Source of the DNA: Parasponia andersonii
Taxonomy: Eukaryota > Streptophyta > Magnoliopsida > Rosales > Cannabaceae
Assembly (NCBI GenBank): GCA_002914805.1
Contig: JXTB01000014.1
Location: 970,867-1,034,866 of the forward strand
Reading direction: 5' to 3'
Length of the DNA: 64,000 bases
Each line of letters begins with the position of its first letter. The stretch's first letter is position 1. The translations under genes and the position numbers were made by a program. Shown here in pieces: positions 12,308 to 23,059 of the stretch. The notes beneath the pieces were generated by a model, which saw only the letters and a list, made by a program, of their open reading frames with translations, was not told the origin of the DNA and did no database searches.

Positions 12308-13265
12308 AAATTGAACTGCGGGGATCACGCCGCTTGCCGATGACCCGAGAAAATATACGAACAGGAAAGAGCGGCGCAACCAAAAACTTGCTAGTAGACC
12401 TCATAAAAATCATACTACGGGGATCACATCACTTGCTGACGACCCGAGAAAACGTACGAAGAGGAAAGAGCTGCGCAACAAAAAACTTGCCAGCAGACCT
12501 CATAAAAATCGTACTGCGGGGATCACGTCGCTTGCCGACTACCTGAGAAAACGTACGAAGAGGAAAGAGCTGCGTAACCAAAAACTTGCCAGCAGACCTC
12601 ATAAAAATCGTACTGCGGGGATCACGTCGCTTGTCGACGACCCGAGAAAACTTACGAAAATGAAAGAGCTGCGCAACTAAAAACTTGCCAGCAGACTTCA
12701 TAAAAATCGTATTGTGGGGATCACATCATTTGCTGACGACCCGAGAAAATGTACGAAAAGGAAAGAGCTGTGCAACCAAAAAATTGCCAGCAGACCTCAT
12801 AAAAATCGTACTGCGGGGATCACGTCACTTGCCGATGACCCGAGAAAACGTACGAAGAGGAAAGAGCTGCGCAACCAAAAGCTTGCCAGCAGACCTCATA
12901 AAAATCGTACTGCGGAGATCACGTCGCTTGCCGATGATCCGAGAGAACGTACGAAGAAGAAAGAGCTGCATAATCAAATGCTTGCCAACGAATCTCGGTA
13001 AGGATCGCACTATGGGAATCACATCGTGCAATAGAATGCTTGCCGATGGCCCGGGAATGCGCACGAAGAGGATCGGGTTGCGCAGTCAAATGCTTGCCAG
13101 CAGACCTCAGTAAGGATCACGCTATGGGAATCACCTCGCACAATAAAATAATTACTGATGGCCCAAGAAAACACGCGAAGGGGATTGAGCTGCACAATAA
13201 AACATTTGCCAGCAGACCTCGCCAAGAATTGTGCCACAAGGATCACGTCGCTTGTCAACGACCCT
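12308..13265. repeat. 99-bp tandem array downstream of gypsy A pol
   Basis: At least eight units spaced exactly 99 bp (landmark GGGGATCAC at about 12320, then every 99 bp to about 12913), followed by two or more diverged units of about 100-110 bp. Each unit contains GACCCGAGAAAA, an AAAGAGCTGCGCAAC segment and CTTGCCAGCAGACCTC. Because 99 is divisible by 3, several frames stay open by chance and give 33-residue repeats; these are not believed to be genes. Gypsy B has the related array at 37915-38740. Confidence 0.92.
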
Positions 13266-13269
13266 AGGG

Positions 13270-13500
13270 GGCTCCTTAGCTACGCACAGGCCAAAGGAAA
13301 ATGGGACCAGGGTCTACCCATTAGAAGTAGACCCTTCCCAGAGAGCACTTAAGCCGAGCGTGGGCAAAAGGAAAAAGGGGTCAGGGTCTACCCGTTGGAA
13401 GCAGACCCTCCCCAGAGAGCGCCTTAGCTAAGCATGGGCAGGAAGTGAACGGAACTAAAACCTGCACGTTGGAAGTAGGTCCGAGCAAGATTAAGCGCGA
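13270..13500. repeat. Short direct repeats after the gypsy A 99-bp array
   Basis: Two to three imperfect copies of a roughly 80-bp unit share GGGTCTACCC, GAAGTAGACCC-type and CCCAGAGAGCRC motifs. A similar block follows the array in gypsy B (about 38730-38935). No coding signal is seen between here and the end of the antisense gene at 14157. Confidence 0.65.
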
Positions 13501-14156
13501 AAGTAGAAATTACAATCAAATTTTGTTTATTATTGCTTAGATTACAAGATGCGTGGTAAGCACAGATGCAGACCCGGTGTCTCTATTTGTACGGAACAGG
13601 TCTCGGGCAGACTCGCAAAGACACGTCGAAGTGGTAACATCCTGTTCGCTCCCGAAAAGAGCCAAGCCCAGGCCTCCTCATCTGAAGCGATAGGTCCAAA
13701 TAGTTGTCGACCAATCCTTGGAGCTAGTACCTGGTGCATTCCTATTTAGGGTCGGAGAAGTCCAGCCATACACGCAGATCATATTCTGTTAAGATGAGTC
13801 ATAACAGAAGTTACACATCCTCAAAGTCGGGCGAGCCGGAACCTACGTCATGATCTCCGGAACTGACCTCGTCGGTCATAGCATGAGGGAAATTCTCTAG
13901 TAACTCTGCACCATATACGATTGGGCCAGACCCAGAGGCCGGGCAAACCGTCGACAAAAGAATGGTATCGTATACAATGCCTAACCCTGACCACAGATGC
14001 AAGCAACCAAAATAATATAATAATGAATATAATAGATCACATAGAATAAGCGTGAGAAGAATACGTCATTTTATTATATAAATAGTTGCTTGCAACAGGG
14101 GTCAGCTCTACATAGAGTGGTCAGCACTTTACAAATGTACATAAGGGAGAAAGTCC

Positions 14157-17100
14157 CTAGTTACCTCCGGGGAGGGAAGTAATTCCAGCTTCGAAGCTTG
14201 GGCCAGCTGCAGCGGAATCGGAATTGTCACTGGACAAGATGACCGTGCTTGACCCTATGCCCATCAAGGCGCCCTCGCCAAGTCGATCCCCAGAGACCTC
14301 CGTAGCTTATTCTGGCAGACCTGAAGCAGGGATGGTCTCCTTGGCGACAGAAGCAGATGTAGAGGGCCCATCTTTATCTTCGTCGAGCATCTTCAACATA
14401 TCAGTAGGGTACACGATATTAATCTCGTTCCCTAACTGCTGCATATAGTAACCGACGGAATAATGGTCCCTCTCGACACCTTTCTGTTCTTCGAACTAGT
14501 CTAGCATTACTACCTCTGCGTGGCCTTCGAACTCCCTATTCTCCCAGCCAGACCTGTAGCTCTCCCCAGAAAGGATATCCACCTGCCTCTGGTACCTTGT
14601 CTTCAGCTTCTCCATGTCTGTCAGTCTATCCCTCAGCGTAGCTAGCCTCAGCTCTGCTTGCCACTATGATAAGTCGATCAAAAGATTGTTAATATCGATG
14701 AGATCTTCTCCACGTTTGTGAGACAACTCGACATGAGCCTCCATCAGTTTTTTGTGATCCGAATAGAGATATCGGATTACTTTGTTGGACAAGTCGAGCC
14801 TACGTTGTAAAGAATGGGCCTCAAGTTTGGCTTTCGCCTCAGCTTTCCTCGCCTCCTTGGCCTCGTCGACGGCTCTGTCGCGACTGATAAAAGCCAGACC
14901 CATCTCCGCCCCCACATTATACAGTTCTTGCTCCTTGGACTTGAGCTCGGCCTGGGTCAGCCTGGCAGCCTTGGTTTGGACCAACCTGGCGGTCTCTGCC
15001 TCAGCCAACGCAGTGACCAGCTCCTCGCTCCTGGCCCTTTCGACGCTCAAAGCGTGGGCCACCGCACTACTGACCCTAGCCCCGTCCAGGCTCTAGTATA
15101 AGTTGAAATCCGCCTTCAACGTGGCGAGGGCGGCCTCGCTCCGCTCGGCCATCATGGCACGGGCGTTCAGCTACCCGGTTAGCTCGCTAACTCGAGAGGA
15201 GTAGAAGGACTGGACAGTAGCTAGCTGCAAAGCACGAGAAAGAGGAGTTAGTGTGGTCAGAGAGGACGCTAAGGACCTGTTGCTTACAGTAAGATGAAAC
15301 AAACCTGAGCGATGCTGCGGCTGGTCACAAGCTCTACAATCTCCGGGGAGAGTGCCTCCAGCTCGGGTTCCATAGCCGCACCCTCTCCCTGGGCATCGTC
15401 CAAATTTGAGGAACGCGATTCCACCCTACCGACCATGAGGACACCTTCACCCCCCACTAGATGCGCTCTAGTAACTTCTTTCGACGCCCCCAGAGTGGCA
15501 AAGGTGGTGGCGGTTGAGAGTGAGGCGTCGCCGGGTGCCACCTCTACCGAAGGAACGCCATGGTGTGATTTTTCGATCTTGTCTTGACCAGCTTCCTTAG
15601 ACGCGCAGCCTCGCATGGACCTCTTCCTTCTCATGAGAGTCAAAGTAGCCCCGTTGTCATCGTCGTTATTGGAAGTAGGGGCGGTTCTGCCTCTCTTCCC
15701 CACTGGGCTCCCCTCCCTCTTGGACGAATCGGGTTCGTGATCCCACTTCGTGGCGACCGGGGGAGGGGAAGACAGCTGAGACTTCAACCTCAGAGCCCCT
15801 CCACTGAGCTCAAAAATCTCTCCACAAGAGCAGGCAGTACTAGATCCCGCTCCTGCCTTTGAGCCAGAGTTGGGGGCAGAAGAGGTCGGCACATAAGGCT
15901 CACTAGGTAGACTCGAGGGCACCCCTTTGCCATGCACAACCTTTATGGCCGGTGCCTCCCGGACCACGAGCCTACTTGCCTCGGGAGTTGGCGTTACCGG
16001 CGTTTCATCCCTGGGCACGAACAAACCTTCCAAGTCATCGTCTGAGCTTGTTCTTGGGATGATAACTCCCGAGGCCTCATCCTCTGAGGACACCACCGAA
16101 CACCGACCAGCGGGGACCTTGGTGCGAGCTTTGTGCACAGCGGTCTTCCCCTTGACCGAGGAGGGGTCTGCCGAATGGCCTGTGTTCAAACCTGCAAAGA
16201 GCAAGGAGCATGGTTAAAACGCAGACATGACCTGACCAACAGAGCCCAAATAAACAAAAATAAACTCACCCTTAGCCCTCTTAGGGATAGCGGTTTCCTC
16301 CCTACGGAACCTGGCACACTCCTCAGCCACGAGCTTCATTGCCTCTTTGAGCTCGTGGCTAGTAGGCACCATCAAGTCATTAGGACCCACCAACTGGCTC
16401 GAGGCCATGATCTGATGGCCCACCATGGCGATGTGACCCTGCTCATCCTGATGGAACCGGTTCAGGGTGGAGGCGTCAATCTGGCTCTGAAGGTGCTTGG
16501 TGATGACCCATGTTTCTAGTGGAAAGAGGAGATATGAGACCATCCTTGGCATCATATTCATCACATGGGGATTCAGGAAAGCCTGAATGTGTCGATAATC
16601 CCTAGACGACCCGAAGAGGATGATTCCCTCTAGCTCCTGGAGCCAACCCGCCGACAGCCGAGGCTCAAACTTGTTTTCCTCTGCAGAGGCTACACAAGGC
16701 AAAATGTCATGAGTAAAATAGACGAAATATGCACGGACCCAAAATTCACAACCTATTACTTACTTTGCAAAAAGAACGAGGGGATTTGAAAATGTTCTCC
16801 GTTCACCCAGGGAGAGCACCACGCACCTCCGATGATGTATATCTTGGAATGAGAATCCCACTGCTTGTCCGACCTCGGCAAGTCCCAGAAGATGTGGCAC
16901 CCCGGGAGCAGCTGGAGATAGAAAGCAGGGTAAGAGCCCTTTTTGGAGATGAGGATAAGCTTATAGGCATAGAAAACTACTTCCAGGTCAATATGCGTGT
17001 TGAGGAGGATGGACAAGGTAGAAAGTCTCATCAGGATCATGATTCCGTTAGCATTGAGCTGCATCGGATGAATCTCCGTAAGGCTAAAGAGCTGGTGGAC

Positions 17101-17307
17101 CAAGGGAGGAATAGGAAACCGTAACAACTCCAGATGCCTCCTCCCCAGGACGATGGAACCTTCCAGAGCAGAGGGGTAAAGGTACCAGTCCACCGGGCCG
17201 TCGACCCTCTCTAAAGTGACTCCGCCGGGGAAGCAGAGCTGCCTCCTCAATGGCCCTAATTGAGAATCAGCGACAAGGCGGAGTTTCTGACTCAGATTCA
17301 GGGCCAT
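14157..17307 (-). pseudogene. Antisense multi-exon gene of gypsy A (Transposase_28-like N-terminus, coiled-coil C-terminus)
   Basis: The gene runs against gag-pol. Exon 1 is 17307-16764, exon 2 16689-16270, exon 3 16191-15305 and exon 4 from 15224 to the stop at 14157. All three introns (74, 78 and 80 bp) have GT...AG ends, and the reading phase joins correctly across each. Exon 1 resembles the 'putative gypsy type transposon' domain (Pfam Transposase_28, from memory): F-P-I-P-P-L-V-H-Q-L, H-P-M-Q-L-N-A-N-G, then a GGAWCSPWVNGE segment. Exon 3 is Ser/Pro-rich and acidic/basic, nuclear-protein-like. Exon 4 is an Ala/Glu-rich coiled coil. Exon 4 has several stops, so this copy is broken. Its function is unknown. 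Gypsy B carries the same gene (43904-39505). Confidence 0.75.
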
Positions 17308-17664
17308 CGTGTTAGGTGCGGTCGAAGAAGACGAAAGGTTCTAGAAAATGGGAGATGCAGAAACCCTAAGATTTAAGAAAGCTGGAATACTTGGAGATTT
17401 TGGTAAAGTGAGAAATGAGCGTAAATACGGTTTTTATAGAGGGGAAGCCAAAGAGTTTTTCCTGGAGAAGAGCAGGGCAAGGAAGACAGAGGCGTTAGAA
17501 TTTCAAAAATTTGAAAAAATTGTGACACAGGATGGCATGCCCCAATCGGCAATTGGGGAGGAGTGGCGGTAGGGGAGCCACATGTATCCCTCGAATTGGA
17601 GGACTGGAGAAACGATTTCCCTACTTGATGGATACGAATCCATCAAATAGAGAAATGGGGCAAT

Positions 17665-18469
17665 TGTGGATCCCGTTCCTAAAACATACACCACGTAGAT
17701 GATTAAGTGGCATGATAGATCATAAGCGGGGCACACCGTCCGACACGTATCCGGAGTGACTGATTAAAGGCCACGCGAGTCGGACGTGGTACCGCATAGG
17801 CCCATGGGCTGTCCGAGGCCAAGGCCGAACCCATCCCAGACCCTGGATGGATTTGGCCCAGTCCGATTCTTACCTCGACAGCTAGGGGTTGAGAGCCTCA
17901 AGGGTCTTCCACCAGAGTACCGTGGGAAGCAGCTCACCGCTCCAGACCCAGACAGAGCATTGAATGCGATCTTGGGTAGGTGCGCGCATTGGGAAAGTCA
18001 TCTTGACAGAGCAGCGGCTTGTCAAAATCTCACCCCCGATAGGCTGGAGTCATAGGGGATGGCAGAAAACAGGCCGCGACGATGCAAGAGAGTTCACAGT
18101 AATCACGACCCGTGATTTCTGGAATAAGTCATGATAGAAAAAGGTACTCGATCTTGAGACTGAGAGCTAGAAAGTTCTCAGTTCTAGGATTATACATATA
18201 AGCCTTGTTTCCTCCCTTAAGAAAAACAAGAGACAATACAGAATACAAAAAAAAAATATTTACATAGAAAAACTAAATCCTTGTTATTCAATCTCAGAGA
18301 TAAATCACTGACTTAAGCATCGAAGAGTCGTTGCAGGTGGCCACCCCCGCCTCTTTGTCTCAGCCCGAAGCTAAAGATATTCCGGGATAGCAAGGATATG
18401 TGGACAGTTGGTGGATACCTCGTCAGCAGTTCAGAGACACATGGACGGCTGATAACAACAGCACCAATA
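17665..18469 (+). repeat. 3' LTR of gypsy A
   Basis: 805 bp, starting TGTGGATCCC and ending CACCAATA (the expected CA mutated to TA). A purine-rich tract (AGAGAAATGGGG) precedes it and is the likely polypurine tract. The 5-mer CTATG follows. Confidence 0.92.
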
Positions 18470-18474
18470 CTATG

Positions 18475-20948
18475 TACATTACACATTTATTTTATTTTAG
18501 TGTTTTGCAAAGTAGCTGTGTCGGTTCTTGGTTTCATGTGGTAAAGGTTTTTGGATAATACGTAGCTTGAATTTTTGGGACCGCTGAAAACACAACACAA
18601 GTCTTCAAATTCTTTTTCATTGTTATGGGAAGAAAAATATTTGAAAGAACAATTTTTGTTCCCCACAAAACAAACACTGAATTTAACTTTTTTAATCATG
18701 GTAAACTGGCTTGGACAAAAGTTTTTTTAAAAAAAAAATTAAAAAATTTAATATCACCATCAAGTCGACCCAAAACAAACTACTATTTTTTTTTGAGATA
18801 ATACGATGGAGGATCACTTTTTAAAATTGTTTTAAGTAGGTGTCCAACTTTTAAATCTTATAACTAAATGTCCATATCGTTAAAGTTAGATTTTTATTTC
18901 CCTTTTTCCCCTTTCTCTTTAAGTACGAGTTTTTTTTGGCTTTTTTTTTTTTGTACAATATTCTCCTATTTCCTCGTTTCGTCATTCTCATTCTCTCTTC
19001 TGTATTCTTTATCGCTCACTCTCTCTCTCTCTCTCTCTCTCTCATTTTGATCAATTTTTTGATGAAATTTTTCATATTTTCTGGCATTTGAGGTTCTTCT
19101 CCGACGATATTTTTGGTAAATTCATTCTTTCATCTTTGGTAGTATGTATTGTGTTATTTATATGAGTTTTGATTTTGATTTTGATCTTGTTTTATTGTAT
19201 TGTATTTTATTTTGGGACTTTTGATTTTTATTAATAATTTGTTTTACAACTACTATTAATTTCTCGTATAATCATTTTTTTGTTATTAATTAATATTTAT
19301 TTGCATTATTCTATGTGTTTTTGAACTATTTATCTTAATTGGCATTGGTTCATGAATTTTTTATTGTGATATATATATTTTTTTGTAGTGGTATATGATA
19401 TTATTATTGGTTGGTTTTTGTTACTGAAGATATTCACTATTTTAGTTCAGTTCATGAATTCTTTGTTATGGTATATGTGATTTTTATGCTCATATATAGT
19501 ACGTTTATTTCTCTACTTTTTGTATATGAATATGTTAATTATTTTCTTGTTTGATTAATATATTTTTAGCTATAGAATATAAGATTTCTCGAGTATTATA
19601 GGATATTTTTGATCTTGATATATGATTTTTGAATTATTTTTCATAATTGGTAATAGTTCATGAATTTTTTGTTGTGGTACATTTATTTTTTTGTGGTGAT
19701 ATATAACATTATCGTTTGTTGATTTTTGTTGCTGAAGATGTTCATTATTTTTGTTCGTTTTATGAATTCTTTGCTGCGGTATATGTATTTTTTTTTTGTA
19801 CTGGCATATAGTGTTTCTGTTCTCTATTTTTTGTTTATATACATGTTAAGTATTTTTTTTTTTTGGTTTATAAATTTTAAACATGGTATATAGGAATTCT
19901 GAAGTAGTATATAGTATTAGTATTTCGTAGTTATTACAGATTCATTATTTATTTTTTGGTTTTGTATATTTTTAGTTGCGATTTTTGTGGTGGTGAAGTG
20001 TTGTTGAGAATGTTTAGTACTTTGTATTTATTTTTATATTTTTTTATTGTGGTTTATATACTTATGAATCTTTTATATATAGTGATATATCTATTTTTTT
20101 TTTGAGATAATATGGTGGATAACCATTTTTGTTGTAATTCATGTACTTATGTACTTTGTTTTTATATTCATATTCCTAGTTCATTTTTTTATGGAGAAAT
20201 TTTTCATTCATTTGGAAGTCACGCTCATTGGGGTTATTCGTTGAGAGCTCTCTCACCTATCATTGAGAAAGCTAATATTGGTAGGCAGAAAAATAAACGA
20301 ATCCTCTTTGCTGATGAGTTCTAGAAAAACAAGTGCAATACAGTCGATGTAAGCGATATGACTACAATAAAAAAAAAAAAACGTACAAGAATCTGATATA
20401 TGCAAAATTGCATATTTTAAAGAAAATGAAAACTCATGATCGAGTTCTTATTGTTGAAGTTGCAGTAGTTTCTTTTTTTTTTTTAAAAAAAAAGTATTTT
20501 ACACCAATTTGTTATGGTTATAGTTTTTGGTTTTCTCTTACTTGTTCATTATTTTTTTAGCTACAATTTATTTGTTTTGATAAGTAGTATATCAAAACAT
20601 ACATATATATATATATATATTCTAAAATATGTATTACAAATTATACAATCTTCAAATAGAATATTTTATGAGTTTATGTACCTTGTTTGTACTTCGCTTA
20701 TTTTTTCATGTATAGATAATATATGAACCATATATGTAAGTTTATAAACTACTTAAATGGCTTTATAAACCTGATATGTGTATAAGTTTGTGTATGTATG
20801 AATTGAATACATAATCTATGAACCAGATACATAAGTTTATAAACTACTCAAATGGCATTATAAACTATAGATATATCCTATCATTCTAGCACATTAACTT
20901 ATATGTTATTTTATCGGTGAGAAGGAGAAGAAGATTTTGAGATGTTAT
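18475..20948. other. AT-rich region with degenerate tandem repeats, no gene recognised
   Basis: About 2.5 kb between gypsy A and gypsy G. It contains a (CT)n tract (about 19019-19042), and T-rich repeats of roughly 300 bp at about 19340-19950 (landmark TCATGAATTTTTT at about 19350 and 19658). Short chance ORFs occur (for example 20112-20324) without recognised domains. Its motifs reappear in reverse complement at 28543-30700. Confidence 0.55.
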
Positions 20949-22871
20949 TGTCACGACCCAAAACCCGGGCCAGTGGCAGAAAGGGAATTTCACAAAGATG
21001 AGAAATTTCTTGATTTATTTGAAAAGTGTTAAAAGTTCTAGTTTTTATAAAATGGTCCATTTAAATAAAATAATCGGAATTCCATCCCGTGAACCACTCT
21101 CACAGTTTGTATACACCATTAAACATAGACTGAATAATAATTAAAAATCACGAAGTCACATAAAAGCCCAAGCATCACCATCATCCACAACAAAAGTCAA
21201 ATATCAGAATGGCATACATAAGTTCACAGACAAAATAGAAAGCGAAAAATCTTGGTTCAATGCTAATACAAAACCCAAATAGTCCAAAGACTATGACAAC
21301 AAACTCCTAGCATCACCAAGAGACGAACTGCAATCCAGATGACCTCTTACACCTCTTGATCACCAAGATCGCACTGGACACCACCTGAGGAAGAAGGTAG
21401 GGGGGTGAGCATAAAATGTCCAGTAGAAAAAACAATTACCTCGATCGAAAATATTTTAGTGATAGGGAATTTCTGCATGGTTAGTTTAGTCTAAAATATA
21501 CATATATATATATATATATAATCCAAACCGGAAATCCATATATATATAAAAGCAGTGTAATCAAAACCATTCAATCTATAAGCACATGACACAAATCAAC
21601 CCGTACCCATGAGCTCTCATCCTCTCATCTGTGGAAACCCAGGATGATGGCACTAAGTATGCCTAACAGCCTGCCTGATACCTAAGCCTATACCTGGAGG
21701 GGACACCCATGTGTCGCCTACCAAACCTGGAGGGGCAACCGAATTGCCTACGCCTGCCAAATGGGGAGGTAATCAGAAGTAACAAAACCCCGCTCGAGTT
21801 TACAAACTTTCACCGACGGTGGGGCACACAATGCCACAATGTAAACCAACGTTGCTAACACGGTGCTCATGTATGATCCTATGATACGTGCAATACAGAA
21901 TTGAAGTGTGAAAATAATCGTACTCTGGTTTTTCAGTAAAATCAGCGTACTAGGTTTTTATAGAAAAACGGGCAGCATAATGACCCTATTTTTAATATAC
22001 CCAAAATAACTTGTATTCAGAAAATTCCCAGAGCAATACAATATATATCTCATACAACCAATTCCCATCACAGATATTCGAGAAACCAAAAATCACATTT
22101 GTTCTCATATGTTGCAAAAAATAAGTTTTATTCGAAAACGATATAAAACACAAGTAATTGAATCCCTATCTCGCTCGAATAGCAATACAACGCTATTGAA
22201 TCCTCAAGGTATCGTTGACGATCGCCCAAAGGGTCGGGAACCAATTCCAAGCCTTCGATCGTCCTCTTGCGAAAAACTAACTTCTCACTGGAGCTTCAAT
22301 TCCACAAACAGACTTCTTCGCTAAATTCCTAGCACCCAAAATAGCTAGGTTAGAAATATAACTTGTCCAATTCGGGTCCGGGCCCACACCGGGTTGGTGG
22401 CACGTAAAATGAGGCAAATCTCGACCATCTGATCTCGATTTTCGTGCCGATCACCAAACATAGGCAACATATATATCAAACTTCTCTATTTTCCGAGTAC
22501 AATCCAAAAATGACAACAAAAACACAATCCAACGGCCGGATCAAAAAGTCAAACTTAAACTCGAAATATCCAAAAATTGCAACTTTCAATCTGGGAAAAA
22601 TGGGGTTGAGATATATATACCTTGATGATCCTTGAGACGAGACAAATCCAAGGGGACCAGTTGGAGGTCAAATGGTGACCGGAATCGTCGTCGGTGACGA
22701 AATCTCTAAAACGGTGTCTAAGCAGTTTTCCAGCGATGCAAATGTCGACGGTGACCGGGGAAGGGTGGCGGAGCTTCGGCACGGTCTGGCGAGTCGATGC
22801 CAGTCGGTGGCACTGGCAGACGATTGCCAGAGCGGCGCGGCTGCTCCTCCAGTGGGTCGCAACCGAGAAAC

Positions 22872-22919
<48 letters not shown>

Positions 22920-23045
22920 CGGAGGGGAAGAGAGAGAGAAAGGAAAAAGACAGGGCACGTGGCCCTGTCTTATAGGGCTATGCAAAAAATTTAGTCCTTC
23001 TGCAAAAAATTGCACATAAGTCCCTCTGTAAAAAATTTAGTCCCT
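20949..23045 (-). repeat. 3' LTR of gypsy G (end deleted)
   Basis: It starts TGTCACGACC and matches the right LTR except for 1.2 kb (about 21304-22520) absent from the right copy. The LTR match stops near 23020-23045, where sequence passes into degraded integrase end with no PPT. The last roughly 150 bp of the LTR seen at 28390-28537 is therefore missing here. Confidence 0.8.
22874..22918. repeat. (GA)n microsatellite in gypsy G 3' LTR
   Basis: About 22 GA units. The equivalent place in the 5' LTR (about 28278-28296) has only about nine units. Confidence 0.95.
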
Positions 23046-23059
23046 CTGCAAAAATTGTA

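Larger units (their letters stand above)
5759..18469 (+). mobile_element. Ty3/gypsy retrotransposon A, Tat lineage, complete but inactive
   Basis: A 12.7-kb element with 5' LTR 5759-6560, PBS, gag-pol on +, a 99-bp tandem array, an antisense gene, and 3' LTR 17665-18469. The flanking 5-mers are TTATG (5754-5758) and CTATG (18470-18474), an imperfect target-site duplication. Tat assignment rests on the PBS start TGGCGCCGT, the gag C-x-F-H...GH...C knuckle, the D-G-G-S-S protease and the second RNase H before integrase. It is GC-richer than the surrounding DNA. Gag-pol has many in-frame stops, mostly TAG, so the copy is not autonomous. Gypsy B (31163-45192) is a close relative. Confidence 0.93.

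Noticed and set aside
12241..13267. Overlapping repeat-containing ORFs on both strands across the gypsy A array
   Set aside because: They follow from the 99-bp period being divisible by three; no start context, domain or conservation supports a protein.
15284..16204. Plus-strand ORFs opposite the antisense gene (for example 15312-15587 and 15927-16217)
   Set aside because: They lie opposite the longer minus-strand exon 3, which has splice sites and is conserved in gypsy B; the plus-strand frames are shadows.
20112..20560. Two short plus-strand ORFs in AT-rich DNA
   Set aside because: No recognisable domain, low-complexity content and no splice or promoter signal that stands out.
22668..23015. 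Minus-strand ORF with serine/leucine repeats over the GA tract
   Set aside because: The peptide repeat is a translation of the microsatellite in the LTR.
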